Below, one piece after another: positions 17,042-24,501 of a stretch of 64,000 nt of DNA. Below the pieces are notes generated by a model. It ran no database searches. It saw only the letters and a program-made list of their open reading frames with translations, and had not been told where the DNA came from. Position 1 is the stretch's first letter. Each line of letters opens with the position of its first letter. This DNA is from Paenibacillus sp. JDR-2 (GTDB lineage Bacteria; Bacillota; Bacilli; Paenibacillales; Paenibacillaceae), in assembly GCF_000023585.1 (NCBI RefSeq), contig NC_012914.1:4370001-4434000 (forward strand), in the 5' to 3' direction. The position numbers were made by a program, and so were the translations under genes.

Positions 17042-17590
17042 ATGCTGTTTCAAAACACATCGCTGGCAGGTGTTTATTTAATCGAACCGGAGCCGATATC
17101 CGATAACCGCGGATTTTTCGCCCGGGCCTTTTGCCGCAATCAGTTCAAGGAACGGGGGCTTGAAGAGAACTTCCAGCAATGGAGTATTTCGAGCAATATC
17201 CATAAAGGAACGATCCGCGGCATGCATTTTCAGAACCTGCCGTTTGCCGAAAACAAATTGATTCAATGCATACAGGGCAGCGTATACGATGTCGTGGTGG
17301 ATATCCGAAAGGACTCAAAGACCTACAAGCAATGGGAAGCCTTCCGGCTTACCGGCGAAAATCATCATATGCTCTATATTCCCCCGGGATACGCCCATGG
17401 CTTCCAAACGCTGGAGCCTCACTCTACCCTCTACTACCATATGTCCGGCATTTATGATCCCTCCGTGCAGAATGGAGCGCGATATGACGACCCCGCCTTT
17501 CATATTAAATGGGTATACGACAATCCCGTCATAAGCGAGCGCGACGCCCATCTCGCGCCTTGGAGCGATGATTATGCACTTGATCTCTGA
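17042..17590 (+). CDS. dTDP-4-dehydrorhamnose 3,5-epimerase family protein, acting on a CDP sugar
   Basis: The 182-residue RmlC-type cupin epimerises 4-keto-6-deoxysugar nucleotides at C3 and/or C5. Family motifs are DNRGFFARAFC, the catalytic IRGMHFQ (His) and IPPGYAHGFQTL; the second catalytic Tyr lies in TLYYHMS. Because its neighbours make CDP-4-keto-6-deoxyglucose, the substrate is most likely the CDP sugar rather than the dTDP one. The start has GAGGAAGGATG ahead. The next gene overlaps its end. Confidence 0.9.
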   Translation: MLFQNTSLAGVYLIEPEPISDNRGFFARAFCRNQFKERGLEENFQQWSISSNIHKGTIRGMHFQNLPFAENKLIQCIQGSVYDVVVDIRKDSKTYKQWEAFRLTGENHHMLYIPPGYAHGFQTLEPHSTLYYHMSGIYDPSVQNGARYDDPAFHIKWVYDNPVISERDAHLAPWSDDYALDL

Positions 17591-18062
17591 TTCGGCAGCT
17601 ATCTCTCCCTTATGCGATCTTGAAACCTCCGTCCGCGGCAGCAAGCTCATCATCGGCGACCATTCCAAGATTGACGCTTTTGTAAAAATAAAGTTTGCCG
17701 GCGGATCCGGCGATATTCAGCTGGGCCAACAGGTCCAGATTAACTCCGGTACCGTTATCTATTCCGGAAACGGAGTCAGAGTGGACGACAACGTGCTTGT
17801 TGCGGCCAACTGTACCTTTGCTTCTGTCAATCACGCTTACCTGGATCGGAACAGACTGATTCGGGAGCAAGGCTTTTTGCCGAGCAAAGGCGGGATCATC
17901 ATCGAGGAAGATGTATGGATTGGCGCAAACTGCGTTATCCTGGACGGTACTCATATCGGAAAAGGAGCCGTGGTAGGTGCTAACTCGCTTGTACGCGGCA
18001 AGCTGGAGGCTTACGGCGTTTATGCGGGAAACCCGCTTCGGCTAAAGGGTGTCCGTTCATGA
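17574..18062 (+). CDS. Left-handed beta-helix acyltransferase
   Basis: The 162-residue product consists of hexapeptide repeats (IGDHSKIDAFVKI, VRVDDNVLVAANCTF) and the closing IIIEEDVWIGANCVILDGTHIGKGAVVGANS with the VYAGNPLR end typical of sugar O- or N-acetyltransferases of the WbbJ/MaA type. The catalytic His is probably that in VNHAYLD. I use the ATG at 17574, eight bases after GGAG, in place of 17568. It overlaps the epimerase gene before it and the dehydrogenase gene after it. A role in acylating the finished deoxysugar is inferred. Confidence 0.85.
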   Translation: MHLISDSAAISPLCDLETSVRGSKLIIGDHSKIDAFVKIKFAGGSGDIQLGQQVQINSGTVIYSGNGVRVDDNVLVAANCTFASVNHAYLDRNRLIREQGFLPSKGGIIIEEDVWIGANCVILDGTHIGKGAVVGANSLVRGKLEAYGVYAGNPLRLKGVRS

Positions 18063-18880
18063 CAAGCGACAACCTGGCGACCGTTATTGGCGCAAGCGGA
18101 TTTGTAGGCTCGCATCTCGCGGCTAGGCTGCGAACGCTTGGTTTCGACGTTTTTTGCCCGGAAAAAGGAGCCCCGTCCGTATTCGACCGGCCTTTGGGAC
18201 ATGTTTTTTATTGCGCCGGCATTACATCGGACTTCCGTTCCCGCCCCTATGATGCGGTGGAAGCTCATACAGGTTATATCAGCCGGCTCCTGCAAGCGGC
18301 AGATTTTCGTTCTCTGCTCTATTTGTCTACAACCAGGCTTTATCATCAGGCGGAATCCACACGTGAGGAAGCTAATCTGAGCGTTAATTCCAATCAGCGC
18401 GAAGATATCTATGCGTTATCCAAGCTGCTTGGCGAATCTGTCTGCTTATGCTCAGGCCGATCAAATGTCCGTGTCGCCCGGCTGTCCAATGTGGTAGGCG
18501 ACGACTTCCGCTCCGGCAATTTTATTTATTCCGTTATGAAGGATATCCTTGAACATGGCTCGGTTACATTGTTGTCAACGATGGATTCGGAGAAGGATTA
18601 TATTCGGGTCGAGGATGCGGTCGAGGCTCTAATTCAAATCGCCTTGAGTGGAAAGCAATTTATCTATAATGTAGCAAGCGGAGTTAACCTGACTAACCAA
18701 CAGCTGTTTGATGCTTGGTCCGAAGTGCGTTCCTTCGACCTGACCCTCTCTCCTGCCGCTGTTCGGCTTGTCTTTAAGCCTATCCAGATTACGCGGATGC
18801 AAGAAGAATTCGACTTCCGGCCGGCATCCTGCCTGACCGCTATTCAACGGCTCTTAACCGGAAGATCTGCAAAAACTTAG
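18059..18880 (+). CDS. NAD-dependent epimerase/dehydratase family protein, likely 4-ketoreductase
   Basis: The 273-residue extended SDR has the NAD(P) motif GASGFVGSHL (residues about 10-19) and catalytic Tyr-x3-Lys in YALSKLLGE, with STTRLY holding the Ser/Thr. It lacks the long C-terminal domain of dehydratases. As the last enzyme of the cluster it probably reduces the 4-keto group, giving the final CDP-6-deoxy branched sugar. Its ATG overlaps the acyltransferase stop by four bases (ATGA). The sequence ends 98 bases before the exported protein gene. Confidence 0.85.
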   Translation: MTSDNLATVIGASGFVGSHLAARLRTLGFDVFCPEKGAPSVFDRPLGHVFYCAGITSDFRSRPYDAVEAHTGYISRLLQAADFRSLLYLSTTRLYHQAESTREEANLSVNSNQREDIYALSKLLGESVCLCSGRSNVRVARLSNVVGDDFRSGNFIYSVMKDILEHGSVTLLSTMDSEKDYIRVEDAVEALIQIALSGKQFIYNVASGVNLTNQQLFDAWSEVRSFDLTLSPAAVRLVFKPIQITRMQEEFDFRPASCLTAIQRLLTGRSAKT

Positions 18881-18978
18881 CAAAAATTCGTATGACTCTT
18901 CTCTATTTGGTGCAACAATACCAATATTGGACTCGTTATTATAGATGCTATAGCAAATTCCAAACAAGAGGAGAGTCG

Positions 18979-19932
18979 ATGATGAAACTAAAAGCAGTTC
19001 TATTGTTAGCCATGTCCATGCTGCTTGTATTTACTCTGGGACAAACCGTATTCGCCTTCAGTGATACAAGCAAAGATCCGAATAAATCAAAGATTGAGTC
19101 CCTGGAAAAACAAGGCGTTATTAAAGGCGAAAAAGGCAATAAATTCAACTCCAACGGCAAGCTGACCTATGCTGCCGGCATTTCGATGATCGTCAAGGCT
19201 TTTGACCTTAATATCGACAACATTCGTTTCATTAAGAAACCCGAAGTTGCCGATTATTATCCGAATCTGAAGAACGGCTCATGGTATGCGGATGCGTTTA
19301 TCATTGCCCAGTACAATGGCTTGGAAGTACCTAAGAACGTAAAAGCCAACGACGAAATGACACGCGAGCAGTTCGCCCATCATCTCTTCAAGGCGATTAC
19401 GAAAAAAGGCGACTTCGCCTTTATCGAACTGTACATGACGGTTAACGACGAAAAGGATGTTAACAAGGATTATATGAACAGCATCCAAAAGCTGCTCATT
19501 TCCAAAATCGCAACGCTGGATAAGAAAAACAATTTCTATCCAAAACAAAAAATTACGCGCGGCGTAGCGGCTGGCTGGTTGTACGACGGTCTTGAATTCG
19601 TAAAGAAGACGCCAACTATTCCGGCAGAGCCGGCTCCGCAGCCGATTCAAGATCTTAAACTGACTGTAACTTCGGTGAACAAGGACATCAACAAAGTAAC
19701 CGTGTCCGGTCAAGCGCCTCATCCTGGTTATGGACTTCGCGTTACATCGATCTCCTTCGTTGATGGTCAAGCGATTATCAAAGTAGAGACGGTTCAACCG
19801 GATCCGAACAAAATGTACCCGCAAGTGATTACTGAAGTTAGCGCAACCACTTATGTAGACGCGGCTTACAAGCCGGTTTTGGCTCCAGTTAATGCCGATA
19901 CAGCCGTCAGCAGCTTGGCTTCGGCTAGCTAA
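18979..19932 (+). CDS. Exported S-layer-homology-like protein with C-terminal PrcB-like domain
   Basis: The product (317 residues) has a signal peptide (1-25, ending VFA). Residues 26-215 carry three diverged SLH-like units (LEKQGVIKGEKGNKFNSNGKLTYAAG; DAFIIAQYNGLEVPKN with MTREQFAHHLFKA; ISKIATLDKKNNFYPKQKITRG). The last 85 residues resemble the PrcB C-terminal domain (GYGLRVTSISFVDGQAIIKVETVQP). It should bind the wall. I choose 18979 because GAGGAGAG lies directly upstream; the reading open from 18892 has no such site. It may be an acceptor of the neighbouring glycan, but this is inference. Confidence 0.75.
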   Translation: MMKLKAVLLLAMSMLLVFTLGQTVFAFSDTSKDPNKSKIESLEKQGVIKGEKGNKFNSNGKLTYAAGISMIVKAFDLNIDNIRFIKKPEVADYYPNLKNGSWYADAFIIAQYNGLEVPKNVKANDEMTREQFAHHLFKAITKKGDFAFIELYMTVNDEKDVNKDYMNSIQKLLISKIATLDKKNNFYPKQKITRGVAAGWLYDGLEFVKKTPTIPAEPAPQPIQDLKLTVTSVNKDINKVTVSGQAPHPGYGLRVTSISFVDGQAIIKVETVQPDPNKMYPQVITEVSATTYVDAAYKPVLAPVNADTAVSSLASAS

Positions 19933-19945
19933 TATTGCTCCAATG

Positions 19946-19990
19946 AAAAGCCTCCCCACCATTACGACATGGACGGGGAGGCTTTTTTTT
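19946..19990. terminator. Bidirectional terminator
   Basis: A stem AAGCCTCCCC with GGGGAGGCTT plus a long loop and a run of eight T. It separates the SLH-like gene (plus) from ung (minus). Confidence 0.8.
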
Positions 19991-19992
19991 GC

Positions 19993-20685
19993 TTATTCAT
20001 TTTCTTCCGGCTGCTCAGGCAGTTTCCAATCAATCTCCGTATAACCAAGGCTCCGCAAATACTCGTTCACTCTCGAGAACGGACGGCTGCCAAAAAAACC
20101 TTTCCTTGCCGCCAACGGGCTTGGATGCGCCGATGAGATAACCGGATGCTTACCAGTATCTATAAAGGCAGCTTTATCCTGGGCATGCTTGCCCCATAAA
20201 ATAAAGACAACCGGTTCTTCCCGTTCATTCAGCTTGCGGATAATCCGGTCGGTGAACCGTTCCCAGCCCAGCTTCTGATGCGAATTGGGCTGCCCCTCTT
20301 CAACGGTCAAGACGGTATTGAGAAGCAATACCCCTTGCTTGGCCCACGACGCAAGAGAGCCATGCTGCGGAATCGGACAGCCGATATCCTGCTGCAGCTC
20401 TTTATAGATATTTCTCAAAGAAGGCGGTATAGCAATCCCCTCTTGTACCGAGAAGCTAAGCCCATGCGCCTGACCCGGGCCATGATAAGGATCCTGTCCG
20501 ATAATGACAACTCTCGTCTGCTCATAAGGCGTAAACGAAAGCGCATTAAAAACATGCTCGGCCTTCGGGTATACGGTCTTTGTTTCATAAAGCTCACCAA
20601 GCTGCTCTTCCATCTGCTTGAAGTAAGGCTCGTCCATCTCACTGTGCAGCAGCTCTGCCCAGTCATTGTTCAGCTGAAAATCCAT
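19993..20685 (-). CDS. ung: Uracil-DNA glycosylase
   Basis: The 230-residue enzyme removes uracil from DNA in base excision repair. The water-activating loop GQDPYH is at residues 63-68, with LLLNTVLTVEEGQPNSH and the DNA-intercalation loop HPSPLAARKGFFG near 187. All family 1 catalytic positions (Asp65, the His of HPSP) are present and length is normal. It lies 12 bases after the RNase H-like gene, so the two form a small DNA-maintenance operon. Confidence 0.97.
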   Translation of the reverse strand: MDFQLNNDWAELLHSEMDEPYFKQMEEQLGELYETKTVYPKAEHVFNALSFTPYEQTRVVIIGQDPYHGPGQAHGLSFSVQEGIAIPPSLRNIYKELQQDIGCPIPQHGSLASWAKQGVLLLNTVLTVEEGQPNSHQKLGWERFTDRIIRKLNEREEPVVFILWGKHAQDKAAFIDTGKHPVISSAHPSPLAARKGFFGSRPFSRVNEYLRSLGYTEIDWKLPEQPEENE

Positions 20686-20697
20686 CTGTCTTCTCCC

Positions 20698-21375
20698 TTA
20701 TTTCCGTCCGAAATCCGCGCGGATTTCTCCCCATTCTTCCGTATTCCATTTCACGACTTTATTGCCGTACGTATTATTGCGCAGCCAATCCAGCGCCCAA
20801 TCGGCCAGCTCCCAAATCTGCTTGGTCGATGCGTTTCTTACGAGACTGGAAGCAATCTTCTTGTTCCTAAGCCAGCTCAACGCCGTTCTTGAGTCGCTGT
20901 AGACCGTTTGGTTACTTCCCTTTTTCTTGAGATAATCTAGTGCATGAACGACCGCAATAAACTCTCCAAGATTATTGGTCCCATTCGGAATAGGACCCAC
21001 ATAGAACAAGATATCGCCTGTTTGCGTATCCACGCCTTTATATTCTACCGGCCCCGGATTGCCCCGTGTGCCAACATCAACCGAGATGCTGTCATAATCA
21101 ATCTCTTGTTCCTCTGCTGCCGCTGCAGCCGGCTTGGAGGCGTAAAAGGCAGGTTTCTTCTTTGCCGGCGAAGCGGCGGACGTTGCCGCCCCTTTCCCTT
21201 GGCCCCAATGGTTCTTCCAGCCTTCCTTGTACGCGGCCTCCGCCTTATCTTTGGATTCAAAAGATTTATATTTCGCTTCCGGATATCCGTTCACCTGAGC
21301 CTGACATTCCGGCCAACTCTTGTACACGCCCGGCTGCTTGCCGACCCAGACGACATAATGTTTGCTTCCCGCCAT
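20698..21375 (-). CDS. Ribonuclease H family protein with N-terminal viroplasmin domain
   Basis: The 225-residue product starts with a caulimovirus viroplasmin-type RNA-DNA hybrid binding domain (1-50: YVVWVGKQPGVYKSWPECQAQV, FESKDKAEAAY). After a linker rich in Ala, Lys and Pro, the RNase H fold covers about 90-225. The four acidic catalytic residues are visible: Asp in SVDVGTRGNPG, Glu in NNLGEFIAVVHAL, Asp in YSDSRTALSW and Asp in RADFGRK. It degrades RNA in RNA-DNA hybrids. It sits in one operon with ung. Confidence 0.92.
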   Translation of the reverse strand: MAGSKHYVVWVGKQPGVYKSWPECQAQVNGYPEAKYKSFESKDKAEAAYKEGWKNHWGQGKGAATSAASPAKKKPAFYASKPAAAAAEEQEIDYDSISVDVGTRGNPGPVEYKGVDTQTGDILFYVGPIPNGTNNLGEFIAVVHALDYLKKKGSNQTVYSDSRTALSWLRNKKIASSLVRNASTKQIWELADWALDWLRNNTYGNKVVKWNTEEWGEIRADFGRK

Positions 21376-21461
21376 CCATGAACCACCTTTTCTTTCAACA
21401 TTGTCTTCCTATTGTAATGGATTCGGGGATAATCATCCATACTCAAGCATACTCAAACTTA

Positions 21462-21506
21462 AGTAAAAACCCCTTTCAAGACCACGAGGTCAATCGAAAG
21501 GGGTTT
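21462..21506 (-). terminator. Terminator of the tRNA cluster
   Basis: An 11-base-pair stem (21467-21477 with 21496-21506) is followed, on the minus strand, by TTTTACTT. It follows the last tRNA (Leu). Confidence 0.75.
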
Positions 21507-21536
21507 ATCTTATAATTCCTATGTAGTTCTGAAAAA

Positions 21537-21625
21537 TGGTGCCGAGGACGGGAATCGAACCCGTACGGTGGTCACCCACCGCAGGATTTTAAGTCCTGTG
21601 CGTCTGCCAGTTCCGCCACCCCGGC
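21537..21625 (-). tRNA. tRNA-Leu (anticodon TAA)
   Basis: This class II tRNA has a seven-base-pair acceptor stem (21619-21625 with 21541-21547), a long variable arm and encoded CCA (21537-21539). The anticodon loop is CTTAAAA, giving TAA at 21589-21591 (minus). It is the last of three tRNAs read from one promoter. Confidence 0.95.
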
Positions 21626-21646
21626 ATTTTGTCTTGATGCTTCAAA

Positions 21647-21723
21647 TGGTGGGCCCTGAGGGACTCGAACCCACGACCAATCGGTTATGAGCCGACCGCT
21701 CTAACCAACTGAGCTAAGGGCCC
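21647..21723 (-). tRNA. tRNA-Ile2 (anticodon CAT, lysidine type)
   Basis: The cloverleaf has acceptor GGGCCCT, D arm AGCTCAGTTGGTTAGAGC, anticodon loop CTCATAA and encoded CCA. The anticodon CAT could be Met, but the stem GTCGG-CCGAT with the CTCATAA loop matches the Ile2 type (read as AUA after lysidine modification) rather than elongator Met. Confidence 0.85.
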
Positions 21724-21759
21724 TCGATAAACGTCAGAATCACGTTTCAGTCGAGTGGT

Positions 21760-21836
21760 TGGTTGCGGGGGCAGGATTTGAACCTGCGGCCTTCGGGTTA
21801 TGAGCCCGACGAGCTACCGAGCTGCTCCACCCCGCG
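21760..21836 (-). tRNA. tRNA-fMet (initiator, anticodon CAT)
   Basis: The 5' base C opposite A at position 72 (no pair) and the three G-C pairs in the anticodon stem (GGG-CTCATAA-CCC) mark this as initiator tRNA. CCA is encoded. It is first in the cluster. Confidence 0.93.
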
Positions 21837-21881
21837 ATATCCATTTGTTAAAGTCATCAAATTGAAATGGCGACATGAATT

Positions 21882-21911
21882 AATATACTATACTCCTATA
21901 TGCAGAGTCAA
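21882..21911 (-). promoter_or_regulatory. Promoter of the fMet-Ile2-Leu tRNA cluster
   Basis: TTGACT (21906-21911) and TATATT (21882-21887) on the minus strand are 18 bases apart, 46 bases ahead of tRNA-fMet. Confidence 0.8.
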
Positions 21912-21987
21912 GCATTTATTTCTCATCGAGGAAAAAAAATGAACTTTTTTTATTTGAACTTATCGCTGTGCCCTTCACAACATATGC

Positions 21988-22152
21988 TTAAACAAGAAAG
22001 CGTACGCCATAACGCCCTTTTCTCGACCGGAAAACCTCGATCTCCTGCGGGCATTCGTAGCCATACACCCACCAGTCATTTTCCATTCTTCTTACAAGAC
22101 AGCCAGCCTGAAATTTGGTTTCGTATAACCGTACCCAATATATCCATTTCAT
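21988..22152 (-). CDS. Small basic/aromatic hypothetical protein (54 aa)
   Basis: I place the start at the ATG (22150-22152), which has GAGGAGGGAT at good spacing; the reading open from 22185 has none. The 54-residue product is rich in Trp, Tyr and Arg, with a WWVYGYECP centre and two Cys, and appears soluble and beta-rich. A likely promoter lies just upstream. I do not recognise it. Confidence 0.6.
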   Translation of the reverse strand: MKWIYWVRLYETKFQAGCLVRRMENDWWVYGYECPQEIEVFRSRKGRYGVRFLV

Positions 22153-22171
22153 AACGGATCCCTCCTCGCGA

Positions 22172-22200
22172 TATATAATGCCCAAATTCGGTTAAATCAA
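22172..22200 (-). promoter_or_regulatory. Likely promoter of the 54-residue gene
   Basis: TTGATT (22195-22200) and TATATA (22172-22177) on the minus strand are 17 bases apart, leaving a leader of only about 15-20 bases. A TATAAT on the plus strand at 22211-22216 may serve the divergent yjcG gene. Confidence 0.5.
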
Positions 22201-22336
22201 GCAAATCGGGTATAATCAAAATACGAGCGGCAGCGCCGTCTTCAGGAGGAGCAGCATACGTTTCGCAAGTGAAAAATATGTACAGGATAAAGATAACCCG
22301 TAACTTTCTTATATTCGAATAAAGGAGCTGATGAGT

Positions 22337-22849
22337 ATGCTTTACGGCATTGCGGTATTCCCTTCAAAAGCTGTACAGGACTTCGCCAACAGCTGGCGTA
22401 TTCGACATGATCCGCATTATTCGATTATTCCGCCGCATATGACGGTCCGGGAAAAAGAAGAGCTCTCCGATGCGCAATTACCTACTATTACCGAGCATCT
22501 GGAAGCCATTGCTTCACAAACAAAGCCGTTTCAAGTCCGGTTCAACCGCGTTTCTTCCTTTTATCCAGCAAGTCATGTGCTTTATTTGGCGCTGGAGGAC
22601 CCAACACCGATGATCCGGCTCCACGAAGCCGTCTGCAGCGGTCCGCTTCATGTTCCGTCACCAAACTTCGTCTACACCCCGCATGTGACGATTGGGCAAA
22701 ATATGCCGCCTGATGAGCTCCACGATCTTTACGGCAATCTCCGGATGTCGTCCGTCGACCTGGCTGCAATGATTGACCAGCTGCATCTTCTGCGCAAGAC
22801 GGCAAGCGGAGTATGGCATATTGATAAGAGCTTTGACCTCCAAGGATAA
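22337..22849 (+). CDS. yjcG: 2H phosphoesterase family protein, YjcG type
   Basis: The 170-residue product carries the two His-x-Thr motifs of the 2H (2'-5' RNA ligase-like) superfamily: PPHMTV near residue 35 and TPHVTIGQN near 117. It matches YjcG of Bacillus, whose substrate is not settled, over its full length (IAVFPSK, HDPHYSIIPPH, DQLHLLR). I use the second ATG (22337), nine bases after AAAGGAG, as the first (22331) is too close. It is monocistronic, closed by a terminator. Confidence 0.88.
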   Translation: MLYGIAVFPSKAVQDFANSWRIRHDPHYSIIPPHMTVREKEELSDAQLPTITEHLEAIASQTKPFQVRFNRVSSFYPASHVLYLALEDPTPMIRLHEAVCSGPLHVPSPNFVYTPHVTIGQNMPPDELHDLYGNLRMSSVDLAAMIDQLHLLRKTASGVWHIDKSFDLQG

Positions 22850-22892
22850 GGTTAGGAGTATGAATGCTCCGTTGCCTTTTGGTTATAAGAAC

Positions 22893-22939
22893 AAAAAAAG
22901 CGGCTGGGCCAGAGCTAATCTGGGCACAGCCGCTTTTCT
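22893..22939. terminator. Bidirectional terminator between yjcG and the exporter operon
   Basis: AAAAAGCGGCTG pairs with CAGCCGCTTTT across a 20-base loop; A and T runs lie on both sides, so it can serve both converging transcripts. Confidence 0.8.
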
Positions 22940-22949
22940 ATATTAAATT

Positions 22950-24494
22950 TTAACCTGCCGGTACGGCTTCTACGGCCGTGTCGTCAAGCGGTCTCACGAT
23001 TGGACCGCCGCCACCAACGCCTTCGCCGGTACCGCCGTTCGGATTCGTTTTAAGCTTCTCGAGGACGGCATTTCCTTTGGTCTCCCATTCCTGGAGCGCT
23101 TCCTTCGCCGATATATCCCCTTTGATGACCTTCTGGAACAATTCATAACCCGGAGATTGCGCTTCCCAGATGCCCGGTTTCTCGCGCTGCAGCTTCTCCG
23201 TATCGGTAGATTGCGGAGGAATCGGCTTCAGCGTCGTGAACGCATTGATGTTGTAGTTCATTCCGTCTTTTGGTTTCAAGAATTCTTTGCGCGCAACCAG
23301 CTCATACGAGCTGCGCGATTTCAGCTCCGCCCAATCCTTGCTGTTAGTAAACTGCACGAAATCCCAAGCGTCGTCAGGGTTTTGCGCTTTCGCGTTAATA
23401 CCCATCAGTTGGCTGAAGTAGATATTGCCTCCGATGCCCGGTTTGGATGTTTGAGTCGGCATCGTAACGACATCCCAGTCGAACGGCGTGAAGTTCTTAA
23501 TCTTCGAAGCATTGTTCATTGCGTTGCTGATCTCGTTAACGTAGCCGTATTCCGCGATTGTCATCGCAACTTTTCCGTTCAGGAACATATCGCTGCCAAG
23601 CGGATTGTAAGCGCCAGGATCGTCTGTCGAAATTTTTGTCTGCCAAGCGCTCATATCTTCTTGGCTAGGAGAAATTTTTTGCTTATAGAGATTAGCCACC
23701 GCATTCCATGCGGATTCCCATTGCTCGTTGTTTACAAGCATTTTCTCGCCCTTGTCATCCCACATTTTCAGCTGCAATGGAGCCGCATAGGTCTGAACAT
23801 CGCTGAAGCCGTCGCCTGCCCAACGGTTAATGGAGAGGCCGAACTTGCGGTCCGCTCCTTCGCCGGTAGCTACGCGCGAGGCCAAGTTAATGACTTCATC
23901 CCATGTCATGTTGTCCGTTGGAAGATCGATGCCTTGATCAGCGAACAATTTCTTGTTGTAGTACAGAGCGGAAGAACTGAAAGTAGGCGTCAAAGCATAA
24001 ATATTGCCGCTGTCGTCTGCCGATTTGATACCGTCGATAACGGTTGGCACATAGTCGGTCAGGTCAAATTTGCTCTTCTGGATAAGCGGATCCAGCTGTT
24101 GAAGCAAATTGTCCTGGATCAGACGGCGCAGCATGTTGTAATCCAGAATAACAACGTCAACCGGATTGTCGCCGGTCAGCATTTCTTTCATTTTCTCGAA
24201 CGGATCCGGCTGTTTTGTGACGCCGTTTGGATCCGGAGTATCATATCGTTGATCGTTGTAATCAATCGCGCTTACGATTTCGAAATCGATGTTCTTGTGC
24301 ATCATTTCATACGTATCGGTATATTGCTGGCGGACATACGCCTCATTATCCGTTCCCCCGTACAATACGCCAAGACGAAGCACATGCTTCTCAGCCGTGC
24401 TCTCGGAGCCTTTGCTGCAGGCTGCAAGCAGCGATGTTGACATAATTAACGATAAGGACAAAAAAGTAACTTTAGACGCCCATTTCCTCTTCAT
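22950..24494 (-). CDS. Extracellular solute-binding lipoprotein, last gene of the exporter operon
   Basis: The product (514 residues) has a lipoprotein signal (1-25, lipobox LAAC) and a family 1 solute-binding fold with LPTDNMTWDEVINLASR, YYNKKLF and KVAMTIAEYGYV. The end is a Gly-rich stretch (NPNGGTGEGVGGGG) followed by RPLDDTAVEAVPAG. I use the ATG at 24494, seven bases after the stop of the ATPase gene and behind TTAGGAACC. A sugar-type binding protein at the end of a MacAB-like operon is unusual. It may present a substrate to the exporter or act as a sensor; this is inference. Confidence 0.87.
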   Translation of the reverse strand: MKRKWASKVTFLSLSLIMSTSLLAACSKGSESTAEKHVLRLGVLYGGTDNEAYVRQQYTDTYEMMHKNIDFEIVSAIDYNDQRYDTPDPNGVTKQPDPFEKMKEMLTGDNPVDVVILDYNMLRRLIQDNLLQQLDPLIQKSKFDLTDYVPTVIDGIKSADDSGNIYALTPTFSSSALYYNKKLFADQGIDLPTDNMTWDEVINLASRVATGEGADRKFGLSINRWAGDGFSDVQTYAAPLQLKMWDDKGEKMLVNNEQWESAWNAVANLYKQKISPSQEDMSAWQTKISTDDPGAYNPLGSDMFLNGKVAMTIAEYGYVNEISNAMNNASKIKNFTPFDWDVVTMPTQTSKPGIGGNIYFSQLMGINAKAQNPDDAWDFVQFTNSKDWAELKSRSSYELVARKEFLKPKDGMNYNINAFTTLKPIPPQSTDTEKLQREKPGIWEAQSPGYELFQKVIKGDISAKEALQEWETKGNAVLEKLKTNPNGGTGEGVGGGGPIVRPLDDTAVEAVPAG

Positions 24495-24501
24495 TTGGTT
24501 C

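Noticed and set aside
21647..21723. Elongator tRNA-Met for the middle tRNA
   Set aside because: The CTCATAA loop with CCG stem and overall sequence follow the Ile2 type better; final proof needs the lysidine synthase identity rules.
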